A program made the translations under genes and the position numbers. The notes under the pieces were generated by a model that worked only from the letters and a program-made list of their open reading frames with translations, searched no databases and had not been told where the DNA came from. Source: Nocardioides sp. SLBN-35 (lineage in GTDB: Bacteria; Actinomycetota; Actinomycetes; Propionibacteriales; Nocardioidaceae). From it: a stretch of 64,000 nucleotides of DNA. The stretch lies in the NCBI RefSeq assembly GCF_006715725.1, contig NZ_VFNU01000001.1, positions 4,340,001-4,404,000 of the forward strand, read 5' to 3'. This document shows, in pieces, positions 41,334 to 51,652 of this stretch (within the stretch, counting starts at the first letter, position 1; every line of letters starts with the position of its first letter).

Positions 41334-42452
41334 TCAGGCGTGGATGCGGCCGCTGAGCACACCCAGCGGCTCCCCCGAGCCGCCCCAGCGACCGGCGACG
41401 ATCTCGGCGGCGATGCTGATCGCGGTCTCCTCGGGCGTGCGGGCGCCGAGGTCGAGGCCGATCGGGCTGCGCAGCCGGCCGAGCTCGTCGTCGCCCAGGC
41501 CTGCCTCGCGCAGCCGGTCCATCCGGTCGTCGTGGGTACGGCGTGAGCCCATCGCACCGACGTACCCGACCTCCGGCAGGCGCAGTGCGACCTCGAGGAG
41601 CGGTACGTCGAACTTCGGGTCGTGCGTCAGCACCGCGATGACCGTGCGGGCATCGACCCGTCCGGCCTCCTGCTCGGCGGCGAGGTAGCGGTGCGGCCAC
41701 TCGACGACCACCTCGTCGGCGCCGGGGAACCGGCTGGTCGTCGCGAACACGGGCCGCGCGTCGCACACCGTCACGTGGTAGCCGAGGAAGCCGCCGACCC
41801 GGGCGACCGCGGCGGCGAAGTCGATGGCGCCGAAGACCAGCATCCGCGGCGCCGGGGCGAAGGCCCACACGAACACCCTCATCCCCTCGCCGCGCCGCTC
41901 GCCGTCGGGGCCGTAGGACAGGGTGCCGTTGTGGCCGGCGGCGAGCAGTCCGAGGGCGTCGTCGCGCACGGCGTCGTCGATGCGCGGACTGCCCAGGGAG
42001 CCGGTGGCCGGCTCGTCGGGACGGATGACCACCCGCCGGCCGACGTACGCCGGGTCGGGGTGGTCGACGACGGTGGCCACCGCGACCGGGCGGCCGGCCT
42101 CGATGTCGGCCGCGATGTCGGCGAGCTCGGGGAAGGTCTCGCGGCTCACCTTCTCGACGTAGACGTCGAGGATGCCGCCGCAGGTCAGGCCGACGGCGAA
42201 GGCGTCGTCGTCGGAGACGCCGTAGCGCTGCAGGGTCGGGGTGCCGGTGGTGGCGACCTCCTGGGCCAGGTCGTAGACCGCGCCCTCGACGCAGCCGCCC
42301 GACACCGAGCCGACCGCGGACGCGTCGGGCCCGACCAGCATCGAGGCGCCCGGCGGTCGCGGGGCGGAGCGGAAGGTGGCCACCACGGTGCCCATCCCGA
42401 CCGTCTCCCCGGCCTCCCACCAGGCCAGCAGCTGGGGCAGTACCTCACGCAC
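41334..42452 (-). CDS. XdhC/CoxI family molybdenum-hydroxylase maturation protein
   Basis: 372 aa from GTG 42450-42452, overlapping the VWA gene by 8 bases. The N-terminal XdhC_CoxI domain has VATFRSAPRPPGASM, SVSGGCVEGAVYD and LTCGGILDV, with both conserved Cys. The C-terminal Rossmann domain has MLVFGAIDFAAAVARVGGFLGYHVTVCDAR and EVGYVGAMGSRRTHDDR. XdhC proteins bind and sulfurate the Mo cofactor before insertion into xanthine dehydrogenase or CO dehydrogenase. The genomic trio with AAA and VWA proteins is that of cox accessory genes (coxDEI-like). Confidence 0.92.
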   Translation of the reverse strand: MREVLPQLLAWWEAGETVGMGTVVATFRSAPRPPGASMLVGPDASAVGSVSGGCVEGAVYDLAQEVATTGTPTLQRYGVSDDDAFAVGLTCGGILDVYVEKVSRETFPELADIAADIEAGRPVAVATVVDHPDPAYVGRRVVIRPDEPATGSLGSPRIDDAVRDDALGLLAAGHNGTLSYGPDGERRGEGMRVFVWAFAPAPRMLVFGAIDFAAAVARVGGFLGYHVTVCDARPVFATTSRFPGADEVVVEWPHRYLAAEQEAGRVDARTVIAVLTHDPKFDVPLLEVALRLPEVGYVGAMGSRRTHDDRMDRLREAGLGDDELGRLRSPIGLDLGARTPEETAISIAAEIVAGRWGGSGEPLGVLSGRIHA

Positions 42453-43566
42453 GGCGTACCTCCTCCAACAGGTCCGCGAAGGTCGCCAGCGAGTGGCCGG
42501 CGAGAAACGCGTCGACATGGGGCAGGACGGCGACGATCCCCTGCTGCACCGGGGCATAGCCGTCCTTGCCGCGGTGGGGGTTGACCCAGACGACCTTGTG
42601 GGCCAGCCGGTGCAGCCGGTCGACCTGCTCGGCGAGGAGGGCGGTGTCGCCGCGCTCCCAGCCGTCACTGAAGACCACGACGACCGCGCCACGGGCCATC
42701 CCGCGCCGGCCGTGGCGGTCGACGAACGCCTTCAACGTCTCGCCGAGCCGGGTGCCGCCCGACCAGTCCGGTACGACGTCGCCCGCCGCCGCGATCGCCC
42801 GGTCCGGGTCGCGGCGCCGCAGCGCGCGGGTCAGGTGGGTCAGCCGGGTGCCGAGGCTGAACACCTCGACGCCGGGGCCGGCGGTGACGACCCGGTGGCA
42901 CAGGCGGAGCAGCGCGTCGGCGTACCCGCTCATCGAGCCGGACACGTCGACCAGCAGGACGACGCGCCGCGGCCGGGTCGCTCGCCGGCGGCGGTGGATC
43001 TCGGCCGGCTCGCCCATCCGGCGCAGGCTGGCGCGCAGCGTGCGGGAGGCGTCGACATCGCCGCGGCGGTGCGGCGTACGACGCGCGGTCGGGCGGGTGG
43101 GCAGCACGACCCGCAGCGTGCTGAACATGCTCGCGAGCCGGACCCGGTCGGCCGGGTCCATGGTCGCGACGTCGCGGTGGCGCAGCACCTCGATCGCGCT
43201 GGCGGCCGCCTTGACCGGGTCCTCGTCCTCGTCCGGCCCGCTCCCCGTCGCCGACTGCTCGTCGGGCAGCAGGGCCGCGGACGGCTGCTGCTGGGCGTGC
43301 CGCGGCCGGACCGTCGGCGTGGTGTTGTCGCGGTTGAACCACTCGTCGAACACCCGGTCGTGGCGCTCGAGGTCCTCCGGGGTCGCGCACAGCGTCGCGC
43401 GCCCGGCCGCGCGGGTCGCCGTACGGTCGCCGAGGCCGACGAGGGCGACCGCGTCGAGGTAGGCGCGGGTGCGGTCCTGGGTGACGGGTACGCCGGCCGC
43501 CCGGAGCGCGGTGGCGAAGCCCAGGAGGATCTCGTCGGGCTGGTGGGTCAGGGTGGCGGTGGTCAT
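42445..43566 (-). CDS. VWA-domain protein (CoxE-like)
   Basis: 373 aa. The N-terminal two-thirds is a basic, low-complexity helical region. The VWA domain begins near 205 with VVLLVDVSGSMSGYADALL, a complete MIDAS (DxSxS), followed by DWSGGTRLGETL (Thr of MIDAS) and VVVFSDGWERGD (Asp). CoxE partners the MoxR-type AAA ATPase CoxD in maturing the CuSMo centre of CO dehydrogenase in Oligotropha. Both junctions overlap by 4-8 bases, so the three genes form one transcript. Confidence 0.9.
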   Translation of the reverse strand: MTTATLTHQPDEILLGFATALRAAGVPVTQDRTRAYLDAVALVGLGDRTATRAAGRATLCATPEDLERHDRVFDEWFNRDNTTPTVRPRHAQQQPSAALLPDEQSATGSGPDEDEDPVKAAASAIEVLRHRDVATMDPADRVRLASMFSTLRVVLPTRPTARRTPHRRGDVDASRTLRASLRRMGEPAEIHRRRRATRPRRVVLLVDVSGSMSGYADALLRLCHRVVTAGPGVEVFSLGTRLTHLTRALRRRDPDRAIAAAGDVVPDWSGGTRLGETLKAFVDRHGRRGMARGAVVVVFSDGWERGDTALLAEQVDRLHRLAHKVVWVNPHRGKDGYAPVQQGIVAVLPHVDAFLAGHSLATFADLLEEVRRA

Positions 43567-44441
43567 CGCGCCAGCATCCGGTCGAGCGCGGCGCGCACCC
43601 GCTCGGCGTCGTCGCGGTACTTCACCAGCGCACCGAGGGTCCGCGCCGCCGTCTCGACGTCGAGGTCGGTGGTGCCGAGGTGCTGCAGCGCCCGCGCCCA
43701 GTCGAGGGTCTCGGCGACCCCCGGCGGCTTGAGCAGGTCGGTGCCGGCGCGCAGCTGCTGCACGACCTCCACCACCTGGCGGGCCAGGGTCGCGCCGACC
43801 TCGGGCGCCCGGGAGCGGACGATCGCGACCTCGCGCTCGAGGCCCGGGTGGTCGATCCAGTGGTAGAGGCATCGCCGCTTTAGCGCGTCGTGCAGCTCGC
43901 GGGTGCGGTTGGAGGTGAGCACGACCGTCGGCGGCGTCGCCGCCTGGACCGTGCCGAGCTCGGGGATGGTCACCTGGAAGGTCGAGAGGACCTCCAGCAG
44001 GAACGCCTCGAACTCGTCGTCGGCGCGGTCCACCTCGTCGATGAGCAGCACCGCGGGGCTCTGCTGCAGCGCGGCCAGCACCGGCCGCGCGAGGAGGAAG
44101 CGCTCGTCGTACAGGCTCTTCTCGGCCTCCTCGACGTCACCCTTGGCGCTTCCCGACAGCGCCTCGAGGGCCCGCAGGTGCAGGATCTGGCGCGGGAAGT
44201 CCCAGTCGTAGAGCGCCTGCGTCGCGTCGATCCCCTCGTAGCACTGCAGCCGGATCAGCGGCCGGTCGAGGCTCTCCGCGATCGCCTCGGCCAGCGCCGT
44301 CTTGCCGGTGCCCGGCTCGCCCTCGAGGAGCAGGGGCCGCGACATCTCCAGCGACAGGAAGAGGACGGTCGCGAGCTCCTCGTCGGCCAGGTAGCCCGTC
44401 TCCTCCAGCCGGCGGGCGAGGTCGGCGACGCGGGTGTCCAT
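43563..44441 (-). CDS. MoxR-type AAA ATPase (CoxD-like)
   Basis: 292 aa. Walker A GEPGTGKT is at about 41-48, Walker B VLLIDEVDRADDEF near 130, sensor 1 VLTSNRTREL near 175 and the Arg finger in ALKRRCLYHW. MoxR/CoxD ATPases act with VWA partners as metalloenzyme chaperones. TAGCCT is 6 bases before ATG, so transcription of coxD-coxE-xdhC probably starts at the start codon. Confidence 0.92.
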   Translation of the reverse strand: MDTRVADLARRLEETGYLADEELATVLFLSLEMSRPLLLEGEPGTGKTALAEAIAESLDRPLIRLQCYEGIDATQALYDWDFPRQILHLRALEALSGSAKGDVEEAEKSLYDERFLLARPVLAALQQSPAVLLIDEVDRADDEFEAFLLEVLSTFQVTIPELGTVQAATPPTVVLTSNRTRELHDALKRRCLYHWIDHPGLEREVAIVRSRAPEVGATLARQVVEVVQQLRAGTDLLKPPGVAETLDWARALQHLGTTDLDVETAARTLGALVKYRDDAERVRAALDRMLAR

Positions 44442-44494
44442 GCTTCAAGGCTAGGGGGCGGTCGTTGGCGGGAGGTTGGCAACTGTTGCCGATC

Positions 44495-45055
44495 TCATCG
44501 CCGATCGACGTCGGCCCCCGTGGCGAGATCGCCGCACTCAACGAGAGTGACGTCGTGCGCCGCGAGGAAGGCCCGCGCGCCCCGGTCGCCCGCCGCGCTC
44601 TCGACCACGCCGGACCAGTGGTCGCGTCCGATCAGGACGGGGTGCCCCGGCGTGCCGTCGTACGACGCCCGGGCGAGGGCCGCGGTGCCGCAGGCGACCG
44701 TCGTCAGGACGCGGTCGACGACCTCCGCCGTGACGTCGGGAAGGTCGACGAGGTGGACGAGGGCGGCCTCGGCGACTCCGGGGGCGAGCACCGCGAGACC
44801 GGTGGCGAGCGAGGCACCCATGCCGGAGGACCAGTCCTCCGAACGAATGGTGCTGACACCGGCAAGCCCCTCGAGCAGCGGCTCGGCCTCATCGGCACCC
44901 GCCCCCAGCACCACCACGACCTCAGCGCAACCACCGTCGCGCAGCACGCGCACCGACCGCGTCAGCCAGGGAGTGCCGTCGGCGTCGCGCACCAGCGCCT
45001 TGGGCATGCCCATCCGGCGGCCCGCGCCGGCGGCGAGGAGGAGACCGTGGACCAC
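44495..45055 (-). CDS. MobA/MocA-like molybdenum cofactor nucleotidyltransferase
   Basis: 186 aa. The nucleotidyltransferase opening LLLAAGAGRRMGMPKALV carries the Gly-rich phosphate loop and Lys. VVVLGAGADE, SGMGASLATGLAVL and LVDLPDVTAEVVDR (Asp for metal) follow, then the GTPGHPVLIGRDHW loop typical of MocA-type enzymes. It would convert molybdopterin to the CMP (or GMP) dinucleotide used by molybdenum hydroxylases. The start is GTG with TAGTCT 6 bases upstream. The context of xdhC/coxDE supports the CMP (MocA) assignment, but that is inferred. Confidence 0.87.
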   Translation of the reverse strand: MVHGLLLAAGAGRRMGMPKALVRDADGTPWLTRSVRVLRDGGCAEVVVVLGAGADEAEPLLEGLAGVSTIRSEDWSSGMGASLATGLAVLAPGVAEAALVHLVDLPDVTAEVVDRVLTTVACGTAALARASYDGTPGHPVLIGRDHWSGVVESAAGDRGARAFLAAHDVTLVECGDLATGADVDRR

Positions 45056-45064
45056 GGACGCAGA

Positions 45065-45391
45065 CTAGTTGGCCACCGTCAGGAGCACTGCCGCGTCGCT
45101 GAGCGCCTCCAGGTCGTGGCGCTGCGGCGGGATGACGACGTGATCGCCGGCCACGCCCTGCCAGGTCTCCCCGCCCGCGTGCAGCGCGACCTCGCCCTCC
45201 AGCACCTGCAACGTCGCCTCCTCCGGAGCGTCGTGCTCGCCGAGCCGCTCACCCGCGCGCAGGGCGATCAGGGTCTGGCGCAGCCGGTGCTCGCGGCCGC
45301 CGTACACGGTGACGGCCGCGCGGCCGCTGCTCGCCGCACGCGCGGCCGCGAGCTGGCTGTCGGTCAGCGTGGTCAGGTTCGTGGACTCCAT
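45065..45391 (-). CDS. Cupin-domain protein
   Basis: 108 aa single-domain cupin: GERLGEHDAPEEATLQVLEGEVALHAGGE is motif 1 and GDHVVIPPQRHDLEAL motif 2. Only some of the usual His/Glu metal ligands are clear (His in GEHD, His in QRHD). Small cupins of this type act as metal-binding sensors, isomerases or stress proteins. It is 9 bases upstream of the MobA-like gene, whose promoter overlaps this stop codon. Confidence 0.82.
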   Translation of the reverse strand: MESTNLTTLTDSQLAAARAASSGRAAVTVYGGREHRLRQTLIALRAGERLGEHDAPEEATLQVLEGEVALHAGGETWQGVAGDHVVIPPQRHDLEALSDAAVLLTVAN

Positions 45392-45418
45392 GTCGGGCTC
45401 CTTCGTGCGCTCTGACGA

Positions 45419-45616
45419 TCAGCAGGGGTGGATCGCCGCGTTGAAGCAGATCAGGTCGCCCTGGCTCGGCACAACCGGCAGCTCGTCGTGGAGGTCCCGA
45501 GCACGGCGCTCGACAGCCCTTTGCAGCGCCCGTTCCCGGGCGACCTTCCTCGTCGCGAGCTTCTCCCGGCTCTGTCGCCGCCCGAGGCCGCGTCCGATCC
45601 GGTTCGGCACGAACAT
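45419..45616 (-). CDS. Small basic hypothetical protein
   Basis: 65 aa, Arg-rich (about 20 percent) and probably helical through residues 10-45 (RQSREKLATRKVARERALQRAVERRARDL). A non-basic tail has one Cys near LICFN and a final Cys. Third positions follow the local G/C bias, which supports coding, but no good Shine-Dalgarno or leaderless box precedes the ATG. It lies between the cupin and the HNH gene. Could be spurious. Confidence 0.4.
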   Translation of the reverse strand: MFVPNRIGRGLGRRQSREKLATRKVARERALQRAVERRARDLHDELPVVPSQGDLICFNAAIHPC

Positions 45617-45804
45617 GTCTTCATCATGGGACGAACGGTCCGCTGTGTCGAACGACCAGCGATGACCGGGTCAACGACGCGCCGCCGGCCGCGACCATCC
45701 GGCAGCGCCTCGCCGCCCGCCTCCCCGGCGAGGAGATGGTGCCGTAGTCCACAGGAGGATCCGAGCGCGTCCTTTGTGTCGAGGGTGCGTGATCGGCTGT
45801 GGGC

Positions 45805-47292
45805 ATGAACCGGGACCTCGGCGAGCTGACGGCGGCACAGCTGTTGGCGCGCGCCGAGGCCAACGTTCGCGAACGACGCCAGGCCGAGGTCGACCAGCTC
45901 CTGCTGGTCCTTGCGTGGTGCGACCGCAACGGCACCGACCCGCAGACCGGGCCGGGCGCCGTACCGGTGACGCGGGGTGGTGACCGGCTGGTCCGGCTCG
46001 GCGGCGACGGCACCCCCGCGGTCGCCGAGCTCGGCATCGCCGAGCTGGCTATCGCCTTCCACGCCGGGGAGATCGGCACGCAGAGCCTAGCGGCCGCGGC
46101 GCTCGACCTGCGCCACCGGTTGCCGTCGCTGTGGGCCCTGGTCCTCGACCTGCGGATGCCGGTCTGGCTGGCACGCAAGGTCGCCGTGATGGCGCGGGAG
46201 CTGGACCGTGATGCGGTCCGGCTGGTCGATGCCACGGTCGCTGCCGCGGTGCAGGAGTCCCCGGGCCGGATCCTGCGGATCGCCGAGGCCAAGGTGATCG
46301 AGGCCGACCTGGCCGCCCATCAGGCCCGAGTCGCCGAGGACGCCAAGAAGACCGGGTGCTGGCTCTCCAGGCCTCGTCCCGGCGAGATCATCGACCCTCT
46401 CGGCGGCGGCGAAGCAGCCACCCGCCGATTCGCCGCCAAGCTGCCCGCAGGCGCAGCGGTCGAGCTGGATGCCGCCATCGACGACCTCGCCGATGCGCTC
46501 GAGGCACACCTGGACCGAGCCGAGGACGACCAGCACGCCACCCGGGCCCAGCTGCGGGCCGAGGCGTTGGCTTTGTTGGCCGACCCCCACGCCGCGGCAC
46601 GGGTCCTGGACAGCCTCCACGCCCCCTCTCCCGAACCGTCACCCGAACCGTCTCCCCAACCGCCGACACCGCCCGCCCGACGCCGCAAGGCGGTCGTCCA
46701 CGTGCACCTCTCCGCCGCGGCCCTCGCCGGCGTCCTCCCCGGCGTCGCCCGGGTCGAAGGGTTGGGCCCGTTCCTGCTCGAGCAGCTCGCCGAGCTCCTC
46801 GGCCGCAACGACATCTGCCTGCAGCCTGTCCTGGACCTCGCCGGCGTCACGAGCGTGAATGCCTACGAGCACCCCACCGTCGTACGGGAACGTGCCATCC
46901 AACGCATGCGCGGCGACGTCTTCCCCCACTCCACCAACGGCGGAGGCGTCGGCGGCCGGTTCGACCTGGACCATCCCACCCCCTACGTCCCGCCCGCCCG
47001 CGGCGGACCCCCCGGTCAGACCGGCGACCACAACGCCGCTCCCCTGACCCGAAGACACCATCGGATCAAGACCCACGGCCACCTTCCCGACGGAGGTGGC
47101 GGCTACCAGGTGCGCCAACTCGGCCTCGCCGCCTACCGCTGGATCACCCCGCACGGACTGGCCCGCATCGTCACTCCACGCGGCACGACTCGCATCGAGC
47201 TGCTGCGCCGCCGCGACGGCACGGTCGTCGGCGAGTGCTACTCAGACCTGCCCCTTGGCCAAGTCGATGGCGGGATCGCACATCGGACGTGA
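45805..47292 (+). CDS. DUF222/HNH endonuclease family protein (13E12-type)
   Basis: 495 aa from ATG 45805 (GTG 45799 is in frame two codons earlier). The N-terminal DUF222 helical domain runs to about 270 and includes LAWCDRNGTDPQTGPGAVPVTRGGD and MPVWLARKVAVMARELD. A Pro-rich linker with a PEPS/PQPP repeat spans about 275-290. The C-terminal HNH-like site is DLDHPTPYVPP...TGDHNAAPLTRRHHRIKTH. These proteins occur in many copies in actinobacterial genomes and are related to the M. tuberculosis 13E12 repeat family; function is unsettled. No inteins or flanking repeats are visible. Confidence 0.88.
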   Translation: MNRDLGELTAAQLLARAEANVRERRQAEVDQLLLVLAWCDRNGTDPQTGPGAVPVTRGGDRLVRLGGDGTPAVAELGIAELAIAFHAGEIGTQSLAAAALDLRHRLPSLWALVLDLRMPVWLARKVAVMARELDRDAVRLVDATVAAAVQESPGRILRIAEAKVIEADLAAHQARVAEDAKKTGCWLSRPRPGEIIDPLGGGEAATRRFAAKLPAGAAVELDAAIDDLADALEAHLDRAEDDQHATRAQLRAEALALLADPHAAARVLDSLHAPSPEPSPEPSPQPPTPPARRRKAVVHVHLSAAALAGVLPGVARVEGLGPFLLEQLAELLGRNDICLQPVLDLAGVTSVNAYEHPTVVRERAIQRMRGDVFPHSTNGGGVGGRFDLDHPTPYVPPARGGPPGQTGDHNAAPLTRRHHRIKTHGHLPDGGGGYQVRQLGLAAYRWITPHGLARIVTPRGTTRIELLRRRDGTVVGECYSDLPLGQVDGGIAHRT

Positions 47293-47448
47293 CCTGCCTG
47301 GTGTTGATGGCTCAGATGGACGGACCTTGCGACCGTTGGCGTATGGGCTGCCTCGACCGGAGCAACTGCGGGCAATCCGCCGCGATCGACCCCGCCGATC
47401 CAGCGCCAGGCGCTCAAGATCCGCGCTGCGGTCCGCATCCAGACCTCA

Positions 47449-48105
47449 CTAGTCGGCGCGGACCCGTCGGGTGTCGTACGCCCACATCGCGATCTCGACG
47501 CGGTTGCGGGCACCGAGCTTGGCCATCAACGAGGCGACGTGGGTCTTGACCGTGCTCAGGCCGACGAAGAGCTCGGTGGCGATCTCGGCGTTGGTCCGGC
47601 CCCGCGCGACCAGGGCGAGCACCTCCTCCTCGCGCTCGGTCAGCGGATCGATGGGTTGGACCGGTGTCGCCGGCGCCTGGTCGGCGAAGGTGGACAGCAG
47701 GCGACGGGTGATGTTGGGGGCGATCAGCGCGTCGCCCTCGGCCGCGGCGTGGATCGCCTGGACCAGGAGCGCCGGTCCGGCGTCCTTGAGCAGGAAGCCG
47801 CGGGCGCCGGCGCGCAGGGAGCCGAGCACGTACTCGTCGAGGTCGAAGGTGGTGATCACCACGACCGCCATCGGGTCCGGCACGTCCGGGCCCGCCAGGC
47901 GCCGCGTCACCTCGACGCCGTCGAGGCCGGGCATCCGGATGTCGACGAGGAGTACGTCGGGACGCAGCCGGGTCGCGACGTCCAGCGCTGCGAGCCCGTC
48001 CGCCGCCTCCCCCACGACCTCGATGCCGGGTTGCGCGCCCAGGATCATCACCAGCCCGGTCCGGACCAGGTCCTGGTCGTCGGCCACCACGACGCGGATG
48101 GTCAT
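47449..48105 (-). CDS. NarL/LuxR-type response regulator
   Basis: 218 aa. The receiver domain has Asp9/Asp10, the phosphoacceptor Asp55 in LLVDIRMPG, Thr in VVITTFD and Lys in FLLKDAGP. The C-terminal LuxR HTH is LTEREEEVLALVARGRTNAEIATELFVGLSTVKTHV. Paired with the histidine kinase whose stop overlaps its ATG (ATGA). The target is unknown; the membrane protein divergent from the kinase is a candidate. Confidence 0.94.
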   Translation of the reverse strand: MTIRVVVADDQDLVRTGLVMILGAQPGIEVVGEAADGLAALDVATRLRPDVLLVDIRMPGLDGVEVTRRLAGPDVPDPMAVVVITTFDLDEYVLGSLRAGARGFLLKDAGPALLVQAIHAAAEGDALIAPNITRRLLSTFADQAPATPVQPIDPLTEREEEVLALVARGRTNAEIATELFVGLSTVKTHVASLMAKLGARNRVEIAMWAYDTRRVRAD

Positions 48106-49241
48106 GCCAGTCCCTCCGCCGGCAGCACGGCCTCGACGACCCAACCGCCCTCCGGCCCGGGGCCCGCGGAGAGCGAGCCGCCGAGGAGCTGGGCGCGTTC
48201 GGCCATGCCCTGCAGGCCGTACCCGGGCGCCGGGGCCGACCCCGGCTCGTTCCGGCCGTCGTCGCTGACCCGCAGCCGCACCGTGTCGCCCTCCCGGCGT
48301 ACGTCGATGCCGACCCGGGTGGCGCCGCGCGCATGGCGTACGGCGTTGGTCAGCGACTCCTGCGCGAGCCGGTAGAGCGCGGCGTCCACGGGTGGCGCCA
48401 ACAGGCTCAACGACCCGTCCAGCGAGACCTCGACGGTCGGCTTCGCATCGGCGCGCTCCAGGGCAGGCAGGTCCGCGACGCCTCGCTGCGGCGAGTACGC
48501 GACGGACTCCTGCTCGCGCAGCACCTTCACCATGGACCTCATCTCCGCCAGGGTCCGCGACGCCTCGGACTCGATCGCCGCGAGGACCTCGACGGCCTTC
48601 TCGGGCTGGACGCCGGCGACCACGCCGCCGGCCTGCGCCTGCACCGCGATGGCCGAGACGTGGTGGGCCACGATGTCGTGGAGCTCGCGCGCCAGTGCGA
48701 CCCTCTCGTGGTTGCGGATCTCGCGCTCCTGGCGGTGCCGGAGGTCCGCGCGGTAGCGGAACACCGCCGCCAGGGCGACGCACAACAGCAGCAGGACGCT
48801 CCCGCCGAAGACCTGGGACCAGCTCGCGGACGTGGCGTACATGCCCAGGGCGGCGACGACGGCCACGAACGCCGTCCCCCACGCGGTCTCCCGGCCCGAG
48901 CCCCACCGCACCAGGGAGTAGAGCAGGACCAGGACTGCGAGCATGGAGTCGAGGCCGAGGGACCCGTTGTGGGCGGTCAGCTGGAGGACCGAGAGCAGCC
49001 CGGCGACGCCCCACCCGGCCACGGCGGCCACCAGCGGGTGGCTGCGCCGCCAGAGCAGGGCGGGTGCCAGCGCGAGCGCGAGCACCGTCACCAGCGGTCG
49101 CCACGCCAGATCCGGCCGAAGGACGCCCTCGATCAGTACGGCGACCGCGAACCCGCCCGCCAGCAGCCGGTCGGGGCGACCGACGGGCGCGGCGTCGGCA
49201 GGCCGCGGCTCGTCGAGGACGGAGCGCCGGACGGTGACCAC
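48102..49241 (-). CDS. NarL-type sensor histidine kinase
   Basis: 379 aa from GTG 49239-49241. The N-terminal sensor has four to five TM helices (residues about 28-165) and no extracellular domain. HisKA_3 has the phosphoacceptor His188 in ELHDIVAHHVSAIAVQ. The HATPase_c domain has N-box LAQESLTNAVRHA and G-box APGYGLQGMAERA. TAGGCT 6 bases before GTG implies a leaderless mRNA. The intramembrane-sensing layout resembles DesK/LiaS-like kinases that monitor the membrane or envelope. Confidence 0.94.
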   Translation of the reverse strand: MVTVRRSVLDEPRPADAAPVGRPDRLLAGGFAVAVLIEGVLRPDLAWRPLVTVLALALAPALLWRRSHPLVAAVAGWGVAGLLSVLQLTAHNGSLGLDSMLAVLVLLYSLVRWGSGRETAWGTAFVAVVAALGMYATSASWSQVFGGSVLLLLCVALAAVFRYRADLRHRQEREIRNHERVALARELHDIVAHHVSAIAVQAQAGGVVAGVQPEKAVEVLAAIESEASRTLAEMRSMVKVLREQESVAYSPQRGVADLPALERADAKPTVEVSLDGSLSLLAPPVDAALYRLAQESLTNAVRHARGATRVGIDVRREGDTVRLRVSDDGRNEPGSAPAPGYGLQGMAERAQLLGGSLSAGPGPEGGWVVEAVLPAEGLA

Positions 49242-49404
49242 GGCTCCAGCCTAGGGATCGGCGCGCCCCGGCATACCCGCCGAAAGTACGAGACGCGCAG
49301 CATGCCTTCGGCCAGGGGTTCCGCGGCCTCCCGGCCGATGCCGCCCGCCGCCGTACCCAGCCATCGTGGACCGACCGATCCACAGCACGACAACGGAGCC
49401 CCCG

Positions 49405-49833
49405 ATGAGCGAACGTCACCCCACCCCACTGCAGGACCAGCCGATCCCCGTGCGAGCCAAGCTCGCCGCCGCGTGGACGAGCCTCATGTTCCTCTACGCC
49501 TACGTGGACATCCTCAACTTCTTCACACCCGGCGTCGTGGAGGACATCCTCGACGGCCGGGTCTTCGAGTTCGACCTGTCACAGGCCTTCTCGACCACCG
49601 CGCTCGCCATGATGGCCGTCCCGATCCTCATGATCACGCTGTCGACGACGCTGCCCGCCCCGGCCGGCCGCCTCGCGAACCTCGTCGTCGCCACGCTCTA
49701 CGTCCCCGTCACGGCGTTTAACCTGGCGGGCGAGTCCTGGCTGGCCTTCTACGGGCTCGGCGTCGCGCTGGAGCTGGCGCTGCTCGCCCTCGTCGTACGG
49801 CTCGCCTGGACCTGGCCCCGCGAGCAGGACTGA
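49405..49833 (+). CDS. DUF6326-like membrane protein
   Basis: 142 aa from ATG 49405 with GGAG 6 bases upstream; a longer frame from 49366 lacks such a signal. Four TM helices: LAAAWTSLMFLYAYVDILNF, FSTTALAMMAVPILMITLS, LANLVVATLYVPVTAFNL and ALELALLALVVRLAW. KLAAAWTSLMFLYAYVDILNFF matches proteins annotated as DUF6326. It starts 163 bases from the divergent histidine kinase, so it may be a target of that two-component system. No function known. Confidence 0.75.
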   Translation: MSERHPTPLQDQPIPVRAKLAAAWTSLMFLYAYVDILNFFTPGVVEDILDGRVFEFDLSQAFSTTALAMMAVPILMITLSTTLPAPAGRLANLVVATLYVPVTAFNLAGESWLAFYGLGVALELALLALVVRLAWTWPREQD

Positions 49834-49857
49834 GCCACGCGATGCTCGACCGAGCAT

Positions 49858-49900
49858 GAAAAAGCCCCAGGGCCCCCGCCGAAGCGGAGGCCCTGGGGGT
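49858..49900 (-). terminator. Rho-independent terminator of groEL
   Basis: A long stem CCCCAGGGCC...GGCCCTGGGG (49865-49898, about 15 bp with one mismatch and a CGAA/TTCG tetraloop) is followed on the minus strand by TTTTTC. It starts 22 bases after the groEL stop. This is the clearest intrinsic terminator in the window. Confidence 0.9.
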
Positions 49901-49921
49901 GGTGCGGTGGAGCGGCGGGAC

Positions 49922-51550
<1,629 letters not shown>

Positions 51551-51578
51551 AACTCCTGCGATTCCTTCGCGATGTCCG

Positions 51579-51605
51579 TTGTCACTCTCAAGGCGAGAGT
51601 GCCAG
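51579..51605. promoter_or_regulatory. CIRCE-like element, proximal copy
   Basis: TTGTCACTC-N9-GAGTGCCAG, 7 of 9 matches in each arm to the CIRCE consensus TTAGCACTC-N9-GAGTGCTAA. It sits 29 bases before the groEL ATG. The inner bases also form ACTCTC/GAGAGT. HrcA binding here would block transcription or start of translation. Confidence 0.7.
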
Positions 51606-51613
51606 CATCATGT

Positions 51614-51640
51614 TTAGCACTCGACCATGGCGAGTGCAAG
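51614..51640. promoter_or_regulatory. CIRCE element, distal copy (HrcA operator)
   Basis: TTAGCACTC (51614-51622, perfect arm), nine bases, then GAGTGCAAG (51632-51640, 7 of 9). Its centre is 35 bases from the proximal copy. HrcA is the known repressor for CIRCE-controlled chaperonin genes; its gene is not in this window. Confidence 0.85.
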
Positions 51641-51652
51641 GAGAAGGGGTGG

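Noticed and set aside
45428..45808. Plus-strand frames between the cupin and the HNH gene
   Set aside because: No start signal, no recognisable domain, and they overlap the more plausible small minus-strand ORF; the rest of 45617-45804 shows nothing convincing.
45805..47292. Mobile element carrying the HNH endonuclease
   Set aside because: No transposase, terminal inverted repeats, target duplication or composition shift is seen; DUF222/HNH genes are routine in these genomes.
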